From Pseudomonas sp. AN-1 (GTDB taxonomy: Bacteria > Pseudomonadota > Gammaproteobacteria > Pseudomonadales > Pseudomonadaceae), in contig NZ_CP139195.1 in the NCBI RefSeq assembly GCF_034057115.1, positions 434,001-498,000 of the forward strand: a stretch of DNA of 64,000 bases, given 5' to 3'. Below, one piece after another: positions 7,697-16,213 of this stretch; positions within the stretch are counted from its first letter, which is position 1; the number at the start of each line of letters is the position of its first letter. A model generated the notes under the pieces. That model ran no database searches. It was not told where the DNA came from and saw only the letters and a list, made by a program, of their open reading frames with translations. Position numbers and translations under genes: made by a program.

Positions 7697-8491
7697 TCAG
7701 GCGGCCGGGCGCTTCTGGCGCTGGTAGAGGAACTCCAGCACCGCGGCGCGGTACTCGTGGTAGCGCGGATCGTGGGCCAGGGCCATGCGCTCGCGCGGGC
7801 GGGCCAGGTCGACGTCGAGGATGTCGCCGACGGTGGCCGCCGGGCCGTTGCTCATCATCACGATGCGGTCGGAGAGCAGCACGGCCTCGTCGACGTCGTG
7901 GGTGATCATGATCACCGTGTTGCCGAGGTCGGCGTGGATCTCCATCAGCGAGTCCTGCAGGTGGGCGCGGGTCAGGGCGTCGAGGGCGCCGAACGGCTCG
8001 TCCATCAGCAGCACCTTGGGCTGCATGGCCAGCGCGCGGCCGATGCCGATGCGCTGCTTCATGCCGCCGGAAATCTCGCTGGGGCGCTTGTCGCGCGCGT
8101 GGGTCATGTGCACCAGGTCGAGGTTGTACTCGATCCACTCGCGCATTTCCGCCTTGCCCTTCTTGCCCCTGAACACCTGCTGCACGGCCAGTTCGATGTT
8201 CTGGTAGCAGGTCAGCCAGGGCAGCAGGCTGTGGTTCTGGAACACCACCGCGCGCTCCGGGCCGGGGGCGTTGACCTCCTTGCCGTCGAGGATCACCCCG
8301 CCGGTGCTGGCCTGGTAGAGGCCGGCGACGATGTTGAGCACGGTGGACTTGCCGCAGCCGGAGTGGCCGATCAGCGAGACGAACTCGCCCTTGGCGATCT
8401 TCAGGTTGACGCCCTGCAGGGCGCAGAACAGGCCCTTGTCGGTGGGGAAGCTGATGCCGACGCCGGTCAGTTCGAGGTGTGCGTTGCTCAT
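7697..8491 (-). CDS. nrtD: Nitrate ABC transporter ATP-binding protein
   Basis: A 264-residue ABC ATPase of the nitrate/sulfonate/taurine group. Walker A is GHSGCGKST, the Q-loop region is VVFQNHSLLPW, the signature is ISGGMKQR and Walker B is VLLMDEPFGALD, followed by the switch-histidine segment MITHDVDEAV. It lacks the extra NrtA-like domain found in cyanobacterial NrtC, so it is the NrtD/NasD type. It begins 10 bases after the permease stop codon and powers import across the inner membrane. With the binding protein and permease upstream it completes a high-affinity nitrate importer. Confidence 0.9.
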   Translation of the reverse strand: MSNAHLELTGVGISFPTDKGLFCALQGVNLKIAKGEFVSLIGHSGCGKSTVLNIVAGLYQASTGGVILDGKEVNAPGPERAVVFQNHSLLPWLTCYQNIELAVQQVFRGKKGKAEMREWIEYNLDLVHMTHARDKRPSEISGGMKQRIGIGRALAMQPKVLLMDEPFGALDALTRAHLQDSLMEIHADLGNTVIMITHDVDEAVLLSDRIVMMSNGPAATVGDILDVDLARPRERMALAHDPRYHEYRAAVLEFLYQRQKRPAA

Positions 8492-8501
8492 GACGATCTC
8501 C

Positions 8502-9494
8502 TTAGCGCAGGTCGGCGTTCTTGTCCCAGCTGACGCGGCGTTGCAGGCCGAGCATGAGACGGTCGAGGACGAAGCCGATCAGGCCGATGGTCAGCACGGC
8601 GACCATGATGCGGCCGAGGGAGTTGGAGCTGCCGTTCTGGAACTCGTCCCAGATGAATTTGCCGAGGCCCGGGTTCTGCGCCAGCATCTCGGCGGCGATC
8701 AGCACCATCCAGCCGGTGGCCAGCGACAGGCGCAGGCCGGTGAAGATCATCGGGATGGCGGCGGGCAGCACGATGCGGCGCACGTGTTCGAGCGGCGACA
8801 GGCTGAGCACGCGGCTGACGTTGAGCAGGTCCTTGTCCAGGTTGGCGACGCCGACCGTGGTGTTGATCACCGTCGGCCACAGGCAGCACAGCGCCACGGT
8901 GAAGGCCGAGGTGACGAAGGACTTGGCCAGCAGCGGATCGGCGCTGGTGTAGACGGCGCTGACCACCATGGTCACCAATGGCAGCCAGGCCAGCGGCGAC
9001 ACCGGCTTGAACACCTGGATCAGCGGGTTGATGGCGCTGTAGATCGGCTTGCTCAGGCCGCAGACGATGCCCAGCGGGATGGCCAGCAGCGAGGCGAGGG
9101 CGAAGCCGGTCATCACCGTGTACAGGCTGGTGAGGATCTGCTTGAAGAAGGTCGGCTTGCCGGTGTACGGGCGCACGGTCACCTTGGCCTCGGGGTCCTT
9201 GGCCAGGCGCTCGGCGTTGCGCGCTTCCTGGCGGGCGTAGAAGTCGTCGGCCTTGCGCTGCTCGGCGACATGCTCCTGTACCAGGCTGGTGAACTGGCCG
9301 ACCACCTGAGTCGGGCCGGGGAACTTGCCCAGGCTGGTGTCGATGCTGCCGGCGACGACCTGCCAGAACAGCAGGAAGGCCAGGATGCCGGCGGCGGGCA
9401 GCAGCAGGGCGGGCATCCAGCGCTGGATCAGCGCGGCCTTGTGGGCGGACTTGATGGTGTCCTTGATCGGTTTGGCGACGGCGGGATTGCTCAT
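8502..9494 (-). CDS. nrtB: Nitrate ABC transporter permease
   Basis: A 330-residue inner-membrane permease. The start at 9494 (MSNPAVAKPIKDTIK) is preceded by GAGGACCAGACG, a good ribosome site; a longer frame to 9557 runs back to the nrtA stop and is less likely. A first helix lies near residues 30-50, then comes a charged extramembrane insert, then the binding-protein-dependent transport core with the conserved loop SPLEHVRRIVLPAAIPMIFTG. The length and insert are typical of NrtB/NasE. Gene order nrtA-nrtB-nrtD on one strand supports a single operon. Confidence 0.9.
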   Translation of the reverse strand: MSNPAVAKPIKDTIKSAHKAALIQRWMPALLLPAAGILAFLLFWQVVAGSIDTSLGKFPGPTQVVGQFTSLVQEHVAEQRKADDFYARQEARNAERLAKDPEAKVTVRPYTGKPTFFKQILTSLYTVMTGFALASLLAIPLGIVCGLSKPIYSAINPLIQVFKPVSPLAWLPLVTMVVSAVYTSADPLLAKSFVTSAFTVALCCLWPTVINTTVGVANLDKDLLNVSRVLSLSPLEHVRRIVLPAAIPMIFTGLRLSLATGWMVLIAAEMLAQNPGLGKFIWDEFQNGSSNSLGRIMVAVLTIGLIGFVLDRLMLGLQRRVSWDKNADLR

Positions 9495-9553
9495 CGTCTG
9501 GTCCTCGGGGCTGAGGGGAGCCGGCGTGGCCGGCTCCCGGGACGGATCGGGCA

Positions 9554-10927
9554 TCACAGCGCGGAGTCGGCCTTAAGGCCGATCTTGAACTGCTCGATGT
9601 ACGCGTTCGGCTGGCGCCCGTCATAGGTGAGGCCGTCGATGAAGTCGCTGCTCGGCGCGCGGAAGCCTTCCTCGCCGGCCGGCGGGAAGTCGGAGGCCTT
9701 GGCCTTGCCCTCGGCGACCAGTTCGGCGGCGGCCGCCTGGTAGGTCTGCGGCTGGTAGACCTTCCGGGCGGTCTCGAAGTACCAGCTGTCCGGCTGGTTC
9801 TCGCCGATCTGGCCCCAGCGGCGCATCTGGGTCAGGTACCAGATGGCGTCGGAGTAGTAGGGGTAGGTGGCGTTGTAGCGGAAGAACACGTTGAAGTCCG
9901 GGACTTCGCGCTTGTCGCCCTTCTCGTACTCGAAGGTGCCGGTCATCGAGTTGGCGATCACCTTGGCGTCGGCGCCGACGTACTCGGGGCGAGCGAGGAT
10001 CTGCACCGCCTCGGCGCGGTTGGCGTTGTCGTTCTCGTCCAGCCACATGGCGGCGCGGATCAGCGCCTTGACCAGGCGCTTGTGGGTTTCCGGGTTGGCG
10101 TCGGCCCAGGCCTTGGACACGCCGAGGACCTTCTCCGGGTTGTTCTTCCAGATCTCGTAGTCGGTGATCACCGGCACGCCGATGCCCTTGAATACCGCCT
10201 GCTGGTTCCACGGCTCGCCCACGCTGTAGCCGCTGATGGTGCCGGCCTCGAGGGTGGCCGGCATCTGCGGCGGCGGGGTCACCGAGAGCAGGGCGTCGGC
10301 GCTGAGGGTGCCGGTGATGTCGCCCTTGGCCGGGGCGTAGTAGCCGGGGTTGATGCCGCCGGCGGCCAGCCAGTAGCGCAGCTCGTAGTTGTGGGTGGAC
10401 ACCGGGAACACCATGCCGAGGTTGAACGGCTTGCCCTGGGCCTTGTACTGCTCGATCACCGGCTTGAGCGCGTCGGCCTTGATCGGGTGGACCGGCTTGC
10501 CGTCCTGCATCGGCACGTGCTTTTTCATTTCCTCCCACACGGCGTTGGAGACGGTGATGCCGTTGCCGTTGAGGTCCATGGAGAAGGCGGTGACCACCTC
10601 GGCCTTGGTGCCGAAGCCGATGGTGGCGCCCAGCGGCTGGCCGGCCAGCATGTGCGCACCGTCCAGTTCGCCGGTGATCACCCGGTCGAGCAGCACCTTC
10701 CAGTTGGCCTGCGCCTCGAGGGTGACGTACAGGCCTTCGTCCTCGAAGTAGCCCTTCTCGTAGGCGATGGCCAACGGCGCCATGTCGGTGAGCTTGATGA
10801 AGCCGAGCTTGAGCTCTTCCTTCTCTGGATCGGCGGCCAGGGCGACGGAGCTGGCCAGCGGGGCGAGCAGCAGGGCGGCGGCGGCCAGGGCATGCTTGAC
10901 GAAACGACGGTGACTGCGAATGTGCAT
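9554..10927 (-). CDS. nrtA: Nitrate ABC transporter substrate-binding protein
   Basis: A 457-residue periplasmic nitrate-binding protein (NrtA/NasF). The N-terminus [20 protein letters not shown] is a signal peptide with cleavage near VALA-AD. The mature protein starts [20 protein letters not shown], the classic NrtA opening, and contains the [14 protein letters not shown] and [13 protein letters not shown] segments shared with NasS. It is first in the nrtA-nrtB-nrtD-cytochrome unit. Upstream are a sigma-54 promoter and an ANTAR-type leader with a terminator whose T6 run ends 25 bases from the ATG, so expression should need both nitrogen limitation and nitrate. Confidence 0.92.
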   Translation of the reverse strand: MHIRSHRRFVKHALAAAALLLAPLASSVALAADPEKEELKLGFIKLTDMAPLAIAYEKGYFEDEGLYVTLEAQANWKVLLDRVITGELDGAHMLAGQPLGATIGFGTKAEVVTAFSMDLNGNGITVSNAVWEEMKKHVPMQDGKPVHPIKADALKPVIEQYKAQGKPFNLGMVFPVSTHNYELRYWLAAGGINPGYYAPAKGDITGTLSADALLSVTPPPQMPATLEAGTISGYSVGEPWNQQAVFKGIGVPVITDYEIWKNNPEKVLGVSKAWADANPETHKRLVKALIRAAMWLDENDNANRAEAVQILARPEYVGADAKVIANSMTGTFEYEKGDKREVPDFNVFFRYNATYPYYSDAIWYLTQMRRWGQIGENQPDSWYFETARKVYQPQTYQAAAAELVAEGKAKASDFPPAGEEGFRAPSSDFIDGLTYDGRQPNAYIEQFKIGLKADSAL

Positions 10928-10952
10928 GGCGATTTCCCAAAGGTCAGAAACG

Positions 10953-11042
10953 AAAAAAGACGTCGCAAGCGCGCCGATCCTGCAGGGATCAGCTGGCTTT
11001 TGACGTCTTTGTCAGTTCGTCCCGATCACCGCCGTTGGCGAT
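10953..11042 (-). promoter_or_regulatory. NasT (ANTAR) antitermination leader of nrtA
   Basis: On the minus strand hairpin 1 is ATCGCC-[AACGGC]-GGTGAT (11042-11025). Hairpin 2 is TGAC-[AAAGAC]-GTCA (11014-11001). Both hexaloops have A1 and G4. Loop 2 and its 3' arm supply AAAGACGTC (11010-11002), which pairs with GACGTCTTT (10964-10956) at the base of a terminator ending in TTTTTT. Hairpin 2 and the terminator cannot form together, the arrangement expected for NasT-controlled read-through. Confidence 0.87.
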
Positions 11043-11067
11043 CCGAAGACGGATGTGCAATCACCTT

Positions 11068-11084
11068 TGCAAGGGGCTTGCCAG
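11068..11084 (-). promoter_or_regulatory. Sigma-54 promoter of the nrtA operon
   Basis: CTGGCAAGCCCCTTGCA on the minus strand has GG-N10-GC spacing. The predicted start is near 11057, about 15 bases before leader hairpin 1. The rest of the 10928-11378 gap shows no coding signal. Confidence 0.8.
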
Positions 11085-11378
11085 TTTTGCTGGCGCACCC
11101 GCAGCGGGCCGCTGACGCCCCTGCAGTTCGCCCTGCGAGCGAGGCGAGAGCCCAGTAAATCAATGGCTTGCAGCCGCAGGCGGGCGGTGCGCTGCAGCTG
11201 GCCGGTACGCAAGATGGGTGCGGGGTGAGCCAGGGCTGTGCAGCAGGCGAGCCCGCCTGCTTCATCGCAGGGCGCCCCGTGTGGCCTTTTGCGCCGCCCG
11301 TGGCGCAGCCTTGGGGCACAATAGGGGCAACACGAACCCGGTATCCCGCTGTCCGGCGGGCCAGTCTGGAGCCCCACG

Positions 11379-12305
11379 ATGCCGCGCATTGCCACCCTGA
11401 CCCTCAACCCGGCGATGGACCTGTCCACCAGCACCACCCAGGTCGAGCCGACCCGCAAGCTGCGTTGCAGCCTGCCGCGCTACGATCCGGGCGGCGGCGG
11501 CATCAACGTGGCGCGGGTGGTCGCCGAGCTCGGCGGCGACGTCGTGGCGGTCTATCCGGCCGGCGGGCCGTTCGGCGACATGCTCGAGCGCATCCTCGCC
11601 GCTCTGGCGCTGCCGCAGCTGCGCGTGCCGATCGCCGGCGATACCCGCGAGAGCTTCACCGTCGACGAGACCGCCACCGGCCGGCAGTTCCGCTTCGTGC
11701 TGCCGGGCCCGGAACTGTCGGCGGCCGAACAGCAGGCCTGCCTGGACGCCATCGCCGCGCTCGATCCCGCGCCAGAGTTCATCGTCCTCAGCGGCAGCTT
11801 CCCGCCCGGCGTGGCGCTGGCTTACTTCGACGCAGTGGCCGCGCTGGCGCGGCGCATCAAGGCGCGGCTGGTGCTCGACTGCTCGGGCGAGGCGCTCGCC
11901 TACGCCGCCGGACGCGGCGGCATCCACCTGCTCAAGCCGAGCCTCAGCGAGCTGGCCACCCTGATGGGCGGCAAGGTGGAGGGCGCGGCGGCGCAGGAAG
12001 CGGCGCTGCGCGAGCTGATCGGGCGCGGCGTGGCGGAGGTCATAGTGCTGTCGCTGGGTGGCGAGGGGGCGGTGCTGGCCAGCAAGGAGGGCATCGAGCG
12101 CTTCGCGCCGCTGGACGTGCCGGTGTGCAGCGCGGTGGGTGCCGGCGACAGCATGGTCGGCGCCATGGTGCTGGCCCTGAGTCGCGGCTGGAGCCTGACG
12201 GATGCGGTGCGCTACGGCATCGCCGCCGGCTCGGCGACCATCCTGCGCCCCGGCACAGAGCTGTGCCGGGCGGAGGATGTGCAGCGGTTGCACGGGAAGG
12301 GGTGA
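11379..12305 (+). CDS. pfkB: 6-phosphofructokinase II-like sugar kinase (PfkB family)
   Basis: A 308-residue ribokinase-family kinase resembling E. coli PfkB along its whole length. It begins MPRIATLTLNPAMDLSTSTT, has KLRCSLPRYDPGGGGINVAR for sugar binding, the mid-protein LSGSFPPGV, and the catalytic/anion-hole motif GAGDSMVGAM near the C-terminus. It is predicted to phosphorylate fructose 6-phosphate at C1. Most pseudomonads degrade glucose by the Entner-Doudoroff route and are described as lacking this enzyme, so the gene is unusual. Tagatose-6-phosphate or fructose-1-phosphate kinase activity remains possible. It stands alone between the nitrate-transport leader and convergent alaC. Confidence 0.82.
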   Translation: MPRIATLTLNPAMDLSTSTTQVEPTRKLRCSLPRYDPGGGGINVARVVAELGGDVVAVYPAGGPFGDMLERILAALALPQLRVPIAGDTRESFTVDETATGRQFRFVLPGPELSAAEQQACLDAIAALDPAPEFIVLSGSFPPGVALAYFDAVAALARRIKARLVLDCSGEALAYAAGRGGIHLLKPSLSELATLMGGKVEGAAAQEAALRELIGRGVAEVIVLSLGGEGAVLASKEGIERFAPLDVPVCSAVGAGDSMVGAMVLALSRGWSLTDAVRYGIAAGSATILRPGTELCRAEDVQRLHGKG

Positions 12306-12310
12306 GACAA

Positions 12311-12342
12311 GCGAGGAAAACCGCCTGGGCGGTTTTCCTCGC
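12311..12342. terminator. Bidirectional terminator between pfkB and alaC
   Basis: GCGAGGAAAACCGCC is repeated in inverse as GGCGGTTTTCCTCGC, a perfect 15-bp dyad whose A4/T4 tracts serve both convergent genes. Confidence 0.8.
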
Positions 12343-12352
12343 GGCTGGAGGC

Positions 12353-13585
12353 TCAACCGGCGCTATCGCCCTTGGCCGCCTTCGGAGGCAGCAGGCCTTC
12401 GGCGCGGAACATCGCCTTGATGCCGCGGATCGCTTGGCGGGTGCGGTCGAGGTTCTCGATCAGGGCGAAGCGCACGTGGTCGTCGCCGTAGTCGCCGAAG
12501 CCGATGCCGGGGGAGACGCAGACCTTGGCCTCGGTCAGCAGCTTCTTGGCGAACTCCAGCGAGCCGAGGTGAGCGTAGGGCTCGGGGATTTTCGCCCAGA
12601 TGTACATCGACGCCTTGGGCTTCTCGACCATCCAGCCGATCTCGTGCAGGCCCTTGACCAGCACGTTGCGCCGCTCGCGGTACTTCTCGGCGATCTCGTG
12701 CACGCACTGCTGGTCGCCTTCCAGGGCGGCGATGGCGGCTACCTGCAGCGGGGTGAAGGTGCCGTAGTCGTGGTAGCTCTTGATCCGCGCCAGGGCGCTC
12801 ACGAGTTCTTGATTGCCAACCATAAAGCCGATGCGCCAGCCGGCCATGTTGTAGCTCTTCGACAGGGTGAAGAACTCCACGGCGACGTCCTTGGCGCCCG
12901 GCACCTGCATGATCGACGGCGCCTTCCAGCCGTCGTAGACGATGTCGGCGTAGGCCAGGTCGTGCACCACGAGGATGTCGTGCTGCTTGGCCAGCGCCAC
13001 CACGCGCTCGAAGAAGTCCAGCTCCACGCACTGAGCAGTGGGGTTGGAGGGGAAGCCGATGATCATCATCTTCGGCTTGGGGATCGCCTCGCGGATCGCC
13101 CGCTCCAGTTCGGCGAAGAAGTCGACGCCGGGCACCAGCGGCACCGAACGCACCTGGGCGCCGGCGATCACCGCGCCGTAGATGTGGATCGGGTAGCTGG
13201 GGTTGGGCACCAGCACGGTGTCGCCGTGGTCGAGGGTGGCCAGCATCAGGTGCGCCAGGCCTTCCTTGGAGCCGATGGTGACGATGGCTTCGCTGTCCGG
13301 GTCGATGTCGACCTGGTAGCGGTCCTGGTACCAGCGCGAGATGGCGCGGCGCAGGCGCGGGATGCCGCGCGAGGTGGAGTAGCCGTGGGTGTCTTCGCGC
13401 TGGGCGACCTGCACGAGCTTGTCGACGATGTGCGGCGGGGTGGCGCCGTCGGGGTTGCCCATGCTGAAGTCGATGATGTCCTCGCCACGGCGGCGGGCGG
13501 CCATCTTCAGCTCGGCGGTGATGTTGAAGACGTAGGGGGGGAGACGATCGATGCGCGCAAAGCGGCGCTTGCCGTGTTCGGCCAT
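12353..13585 (-). CDS. alaC: Alanine transaminase (AlaC-type)
   Basis: A 410-residue class I/II PLP aminotransferase closely matching AlaC, which converts pyruvate and glutamate to alanine and 2-oxoglutarate. Visible are [11 protein letters not shown] at the N-terminus, the substrate/PLP segment [24 protein letters not shown], and the PLP lysine in [14 protein letters not shown]. It is convergent with pfkB across a bidirectional terminator. There is no obvious operon partner; alanine and pyruvate metabolism is the expected role. Confidence 0.88.
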   Translation of the reverse strand: MAEHGKRRFARIDRLPPYVFNITAELKMAARRRGEDIIDFSMGNPDGATPPHIVDKLVQVAQREDTHGYSTSRGIPRLRRAISRWYQDRYQVDIDPDSEAIVTIGSKEGLAHLMLATLDHGDTVLVPNPSYPIHIYGAVIAGAQVRSVPLVPGVDFFAELERAIREAIPKPKMMIIGFPSNPTAQCVELDFFERVVALAKQHDILVVHDLAYADIVYDGWKAPSIMQVPGAKDVAVEFFTLSKSYNMAGWRIGFMVGNQELVSALARIKSYHDYGTFTPLQVAAIAALEGDQQCVHEIAEKYRERRNVLVKGLHEIGWMVEKPKASMYIWAKIPEPYAHLGSLEFAKKLLTEAKVCVSPGIGFGDYGDDHVRFALIENLDRTRQAIRGIKAMFRAEGLLPPKAAKGDSAG

Positions 13586-13789
13586 GATTTCCTCGAGAGA
13601 CGTAAGCGCCCGGAACCGTCCGAGCGACGTTGGCCAGTGCGCTGGCCTGCGCGAAGGAACATACGCCGGCCGCTCGTTGCCTGCAAGCGCTGCAATGGTC
13701 GAAGTGCGACGCCCTGTCGCGAAGCGGGGGGTACGGAGCTGGCCCGGTTAATGCTGCGCTTGTGTCTCCCCACAGACACGGAGCAGTTC

Positions 13790-14089
13790 ATGAAGGCAGT
13801 CAGCCTCAGGGTCGGGGCGCAGCGCTCGGCCGGCAGCGAATTCCTCGACACCCGTTTCGGCGGCAAGGCGCTCAGGATCACGGTGACCCGCAATCCGGAC
13901 CGGCTGGTCGCCGACCGCGCCCTGCCGGAGGGCGGCGACGTGCAGGTGGCGAGGCTGGACAACCCCTACCGGCTGACCCGCGACCTGACCAACATCCTCG
14001 GCTCGGCGAAGTCGGGCGACGCGCTGGTGCTGGTCTGCGGCGAGGGCAAGCTGTACCGGGCGACGCTGAAGTATCTCGGTCTGGTCTGA
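13790..14089 (+). CDS. Small conserved-looking basic protein of unknown function
   Basis: A 99-residue protein, MKAVSLRVGAQRSAGSEFLD onward, with no signal peptide or membrane helix. It appears as alternating beta-like segments rich in Arg and Lys, with a C-terminal VLVCGEGKLYRATLKYLGLV stretch. The ATG at 13790 is preceded by GGAG at 7-10 bases. The open frame extends far upstream, but only because G+C-rich antisense of alaC lacks stop codons. It is divergent from alaC and convergent with nasT. I do not recognise the family. Confidence 0.6.
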   Translation: MKAVSLRVGAQRSAGSEFLDTRFGGKALRITVTRNPDRLVADRALPEGGDVQVARLDNPYRLTRDLTNILGSAKSGDALVLVCGEGKLYRATLKYLGLV

Positions 14090-14194
14090 GGCGTCTGTCA
14101 GGATCGCGCCACTGCTGCAGGGCGTGTCGGTATTGCGACCAGTCCGGGGCTGCGCCCACGCCGATGCATGGGCGGCATCGCCAGGGGGATGCGC

Positions 14195-14779
14195 TCAGTT
14201 ACCGAGCATCTCGTGCATCGAGATGATCTGCTCGGCCACCTGGATCAGCTTCTGCTGCTTGCTCATCGCCTGGCGGCGCATCAGGGTGTAGGCCTCCTCT
14301 TCGTTGCACTGGCGCATCTTCATCAGCAGCCCCTTGGCCAGCTCGATGCGCTTGCGCTCGGCCAGCTGCTGCTCGCGGGCGTTGAGCTGGGCGCGCAGGG
14401 CCTGGTCGCTCTCGAAGCGGGCCATGGCCACGTCGAGGATCGGCTGCAGGCGCTGGGCGTGGATGCCCTCGACGATGTAGGCGCTGACCCCGGAGCGGAT
14501 CGCCTGACGCATCACGCCGGGGTCGTGCTCGTCGGTGAACATGACGATGGGGTGCGGCTGGTCGCGGCTGAGCAGGCAGACCTGCTCCATCACGTCGCGG
14601 CCGGGCGATTCGCTGTCGATCAGGATCACGTCGGGGCGTACGGCGGCCACCCGCGCCGGCAGGTCGACGGTCAGCCCGGATTCGTCGATCACCTCGAAGC
14701 CGGCTTCGTTCAGCGCGCTCTTCAGGCGGCCGACCTTCTTCGCGGTGTCGTTGATCAGGAGGATGCGCAGCATGGACAT
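14195..14779 (-). CDS. nasT: Nitrate-responsive antitermination regulator
   Basis: A 194-residue ANTAR-family RNA-binding regulator. The N-terminal 120 residues are receiver-like (MLRILLINDTAKKVGRLKSA, ILIDSESPG). A coiled coil and the C-terminal ANTAR helices follow (ERKRIELAKGLLMKMRQC, EEEAYTLMRRQAMS). When freed from NasS by nitrate, NasT binds two-hairpin leader RNAs and prevents termination. Three such leaders are visible here, before nasA, nrtA and nasS-nasT itself. It starts 11 bases after the nasS stop codon with a GGGAGAC ribosome site. Confidence 0.93.
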   Translation of the reverse strand: MSMLRILLINDTAKKVGRLKSALNEAGFEVIDESGLTVDLPARVAAVRPDVILIDSESPGRDVMEQVCLLSRDQPHPIVMFTDEHDPGVMRQAIRSGVSAYIVEGIHAQRLQPILDVAMARFESDQALRAQLNAREQQLAERKRIELAKGLLMKMRQCNEEEAYTLMRRQAMSKQQKLIQVAEQIISMHEMLGN

Positions 14780-14790
14780 GTCTCCCGCTA

Positions 14791-16002
14791 TCAGAGGGCC
14801 AGCTTCTGGCGTTCGGCCAGCGCGTGCAGTTCGAAGCTGCGCGCGTAGCCGGCCGGATCGCTGCCGTCCCAGACCCTGCCGTCCAGCAGGGTCGAGCGGC
14901 GCAGGGTCTCGGGTATCGCGATGCCCAACGCATCGGCGGCCTCGCGGTACAGCGCGAGCTGGTGCACCTGGCCGGCCAGTTCATGGTACTGCGGATCGTC
15001 GCGCAGCAAACCCCAGCGGCGCAGCTGGGTGAGGAACCACATGCCGTCGGACAGGTAGGGCATGTTCACCGCGCCGTCGGCGAAGAAGCGCAGCGGGTGG
15101 GCGTCCAGCCAGGCGTGGCCGAGGCCGTCCTGGTAGTGGCCGAGAAAGCGCGGCTCGAGGGTGGCCACCGGCGCGTTGACGTACTCGGCAGCGCTGAGCA
15201 GCTGGGCGGTGCTGCGGCGGTTTTCCACGCTGGCGTCGATGAAGCGGCAGGCCTCGAGCAGGGCCATGGTCAGGGCGCGGGCGCTGTTGGGGCACTCTTC
15301 GACGAAGGCGCGGGTGACGCCGAGCACCTTCTCCGGGTGATCCGGCCAGATCGACTGGCTGGTGGCGACGGTGAAGCCGAGGTTCTCGTCCACCGCGTGG
15401 GCGCCCCAGGGGTCGCCGGCGCAGAAGCCGTCGATGCGCCCGGCGCGCAGGTGGGCGACCATCTGCGCCGGCGGCACCACCACGCTGTGCACGTCGGCGA
15501 GCGGATGGATGCCTTGGCTGGCCAGCCAGTAGTACAGCCACAGGGCGTGGGTGCCGGTGGGGAAGGTGTGGGCGAGGGTCAGGCGCGCACCGCTCTGGTG
15601 CGTGCGTGCGCGCAGCGCCTCGCCGTCGGTCACGCCGGCCGCGCGCAGGGCCTGGCTCAGGGTGATCGACTGGCCGTTCTGGTTCAGGCCCATGAGGATG
15701 GCCATGGGCGTGATCGGGCTGCCGAGGCCGAGGTGGATGCCGTAGACCTGGCCGTAGAGCATCTGCGCGGCATCCAGTTCGCCGCCGAGCAGCTTGTCGC
15801 GCAGGCCGGCCCAGGAGGCCTGGCGGCGCAGGTTGAGGGTCAGGCCGTAGGGCTGGGCGAAGCCCTGGGTGGCGGCGACGATCAGCGGCGCCGAGTCGGC
15901 CAGGGCCATGAAGCCGAGTTCGAGGACGTTCTTTTCCGGGGCATCGGAGCCGGCGACCCAGGCCAGGGCGTCGGGGCGTGGCGTTGCGTGGTGGTCGGTC
16001 AT
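14791..16002 (-). CDS. nasS: Cytoplasmic nitrate sensor, NasT partner
   Basis: A 403-residue NrtA-like protein without a signal peptide, as expected for the cytoplasmic sensor NasS. The start at 16002 (MTDHHATPRPDALAW) is chosen because the open frame upstream runs through a terminator and the ANTAR leader. Shared NrtA features are LGFMALADSAPLIVAA, GEL-DAAQMLYGQ, CAGDPWGAHAVDEN and WFLTQLRRWGLL. NasS holds NasT inactive and releases it when nitrate or nitrite binds. Its own mRNA leader carries the NasT target, giving a predicted positive loop once nitrate is present. Confidence 0.93.
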   Translation of the reverse strand: MTDHHATPRPDALAWVAGSDAPEKNVLELGFMALADSAPLIVAATQGFAQPYGLTLNLRRQASWAGLRDKLLGGELDAAQMLYGQVYGIHLGLGSPITPMAILMGLNQNGQSITLSQALRAAGVTDGEALRARTHQSGARLTLAHTFPTGTHALWLYYWLASQGIHPLADVHSVVVPPAQMVAHLRAGRIDGFCAGDPWGAHAVDENLGFTVATSQSIWPDHPEKVLGVTRAFVEECPNSARALTMALLEACRFIDASVENRRSTAQLLSAAEYVNAPVATLEPRFLGHYQDGLGHAWLDAHPLRFFADGAVNMPYLSDGMWFLTQLRRWGLLRDDPQYHELAGQVHQLALYREAADALGIAIPETLRRSTLLDGRVWDGSDPAGYARSFELHALAERQKLAL

Positions 16003-16024
16003 CGCGTGTGTTCCATCGCTGCAC

Positions 16025-16105
16025 AAAAAAGCGCCGTACCGGCCATCGCTCTGGGCGACAGTCGGGTACGACGCCATTGTCGGGGAACGGCTCCGCCGTT
16101 GGAGC
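16025..16105 (-). promoter_or_regulatory. NasT (ANTAR) antitermination leader of nasST
   Basis: On the minus strand hairpin 1 is GCTCC-[AACGGC]-GGAGC (16105-16090). Hairpin 2 is CGAC-[AATGGC]-GTCG (16082-16069). Both hexaloops carry A1 and G4. Part of hairpin 2 lies in GCGTCGTACC (16074-16065), which pairs with GGTACGGCGC (16040-16031; one G-U pair) just before TTTTTT. This is a textbook terminator/antiterminator switch placed on the operon that encodes the antiterminator. Confidence 0.87.
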
Positions 16106-16124
16106 GTTCGGATGGTCACGACGA

Positions 16125-16141
16125 AGCAAGCGCTGTGCCAC
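16125..16141 (-). promoter_or_regulatory. Sigma-54 promoter of nasST
   Basis: GTGGCACAGCGCTTGCT on the minus strand has GG-N10-GC spacing. The predicted start is near 16114, a few bases before leader hairpin 1. It lies just past the acnB terminator. Confidence 0.82.
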
Positions 16142-16155
16142 ATGGCGGGTAGAAA

Positions 16156-16183
16156 AGAAAAAGCCCCGCACGGGGCGGGGCTT
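16156..16183 (-). terminator. acnB terminator
   Basis: AAGCCCCGC/GCGGGGCTT, a 9-bp stem with a 5-base loop, is followed on the minus strand by TTTC. It separates acnB from the nasST promoter. Confidence 0.85.
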
Positions 16184-16213
16184 CTTCCTACAGCGATCTA
16201 GCGCTTACCGGGC

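Noticed and set aside
11168-14089. 973-residue open frame on the plus strand
   Set aside because: It is antisense to alaC and runs through the pfkB start region in another frame. G+C-rich DNA lacks stop codons. Only its last 99 codons (from 13790) look real.
16003-16143. N-terminal extension of nasS
   Set aside because: It covers the ANTAR leader, terminator and sigma-54 promoter.
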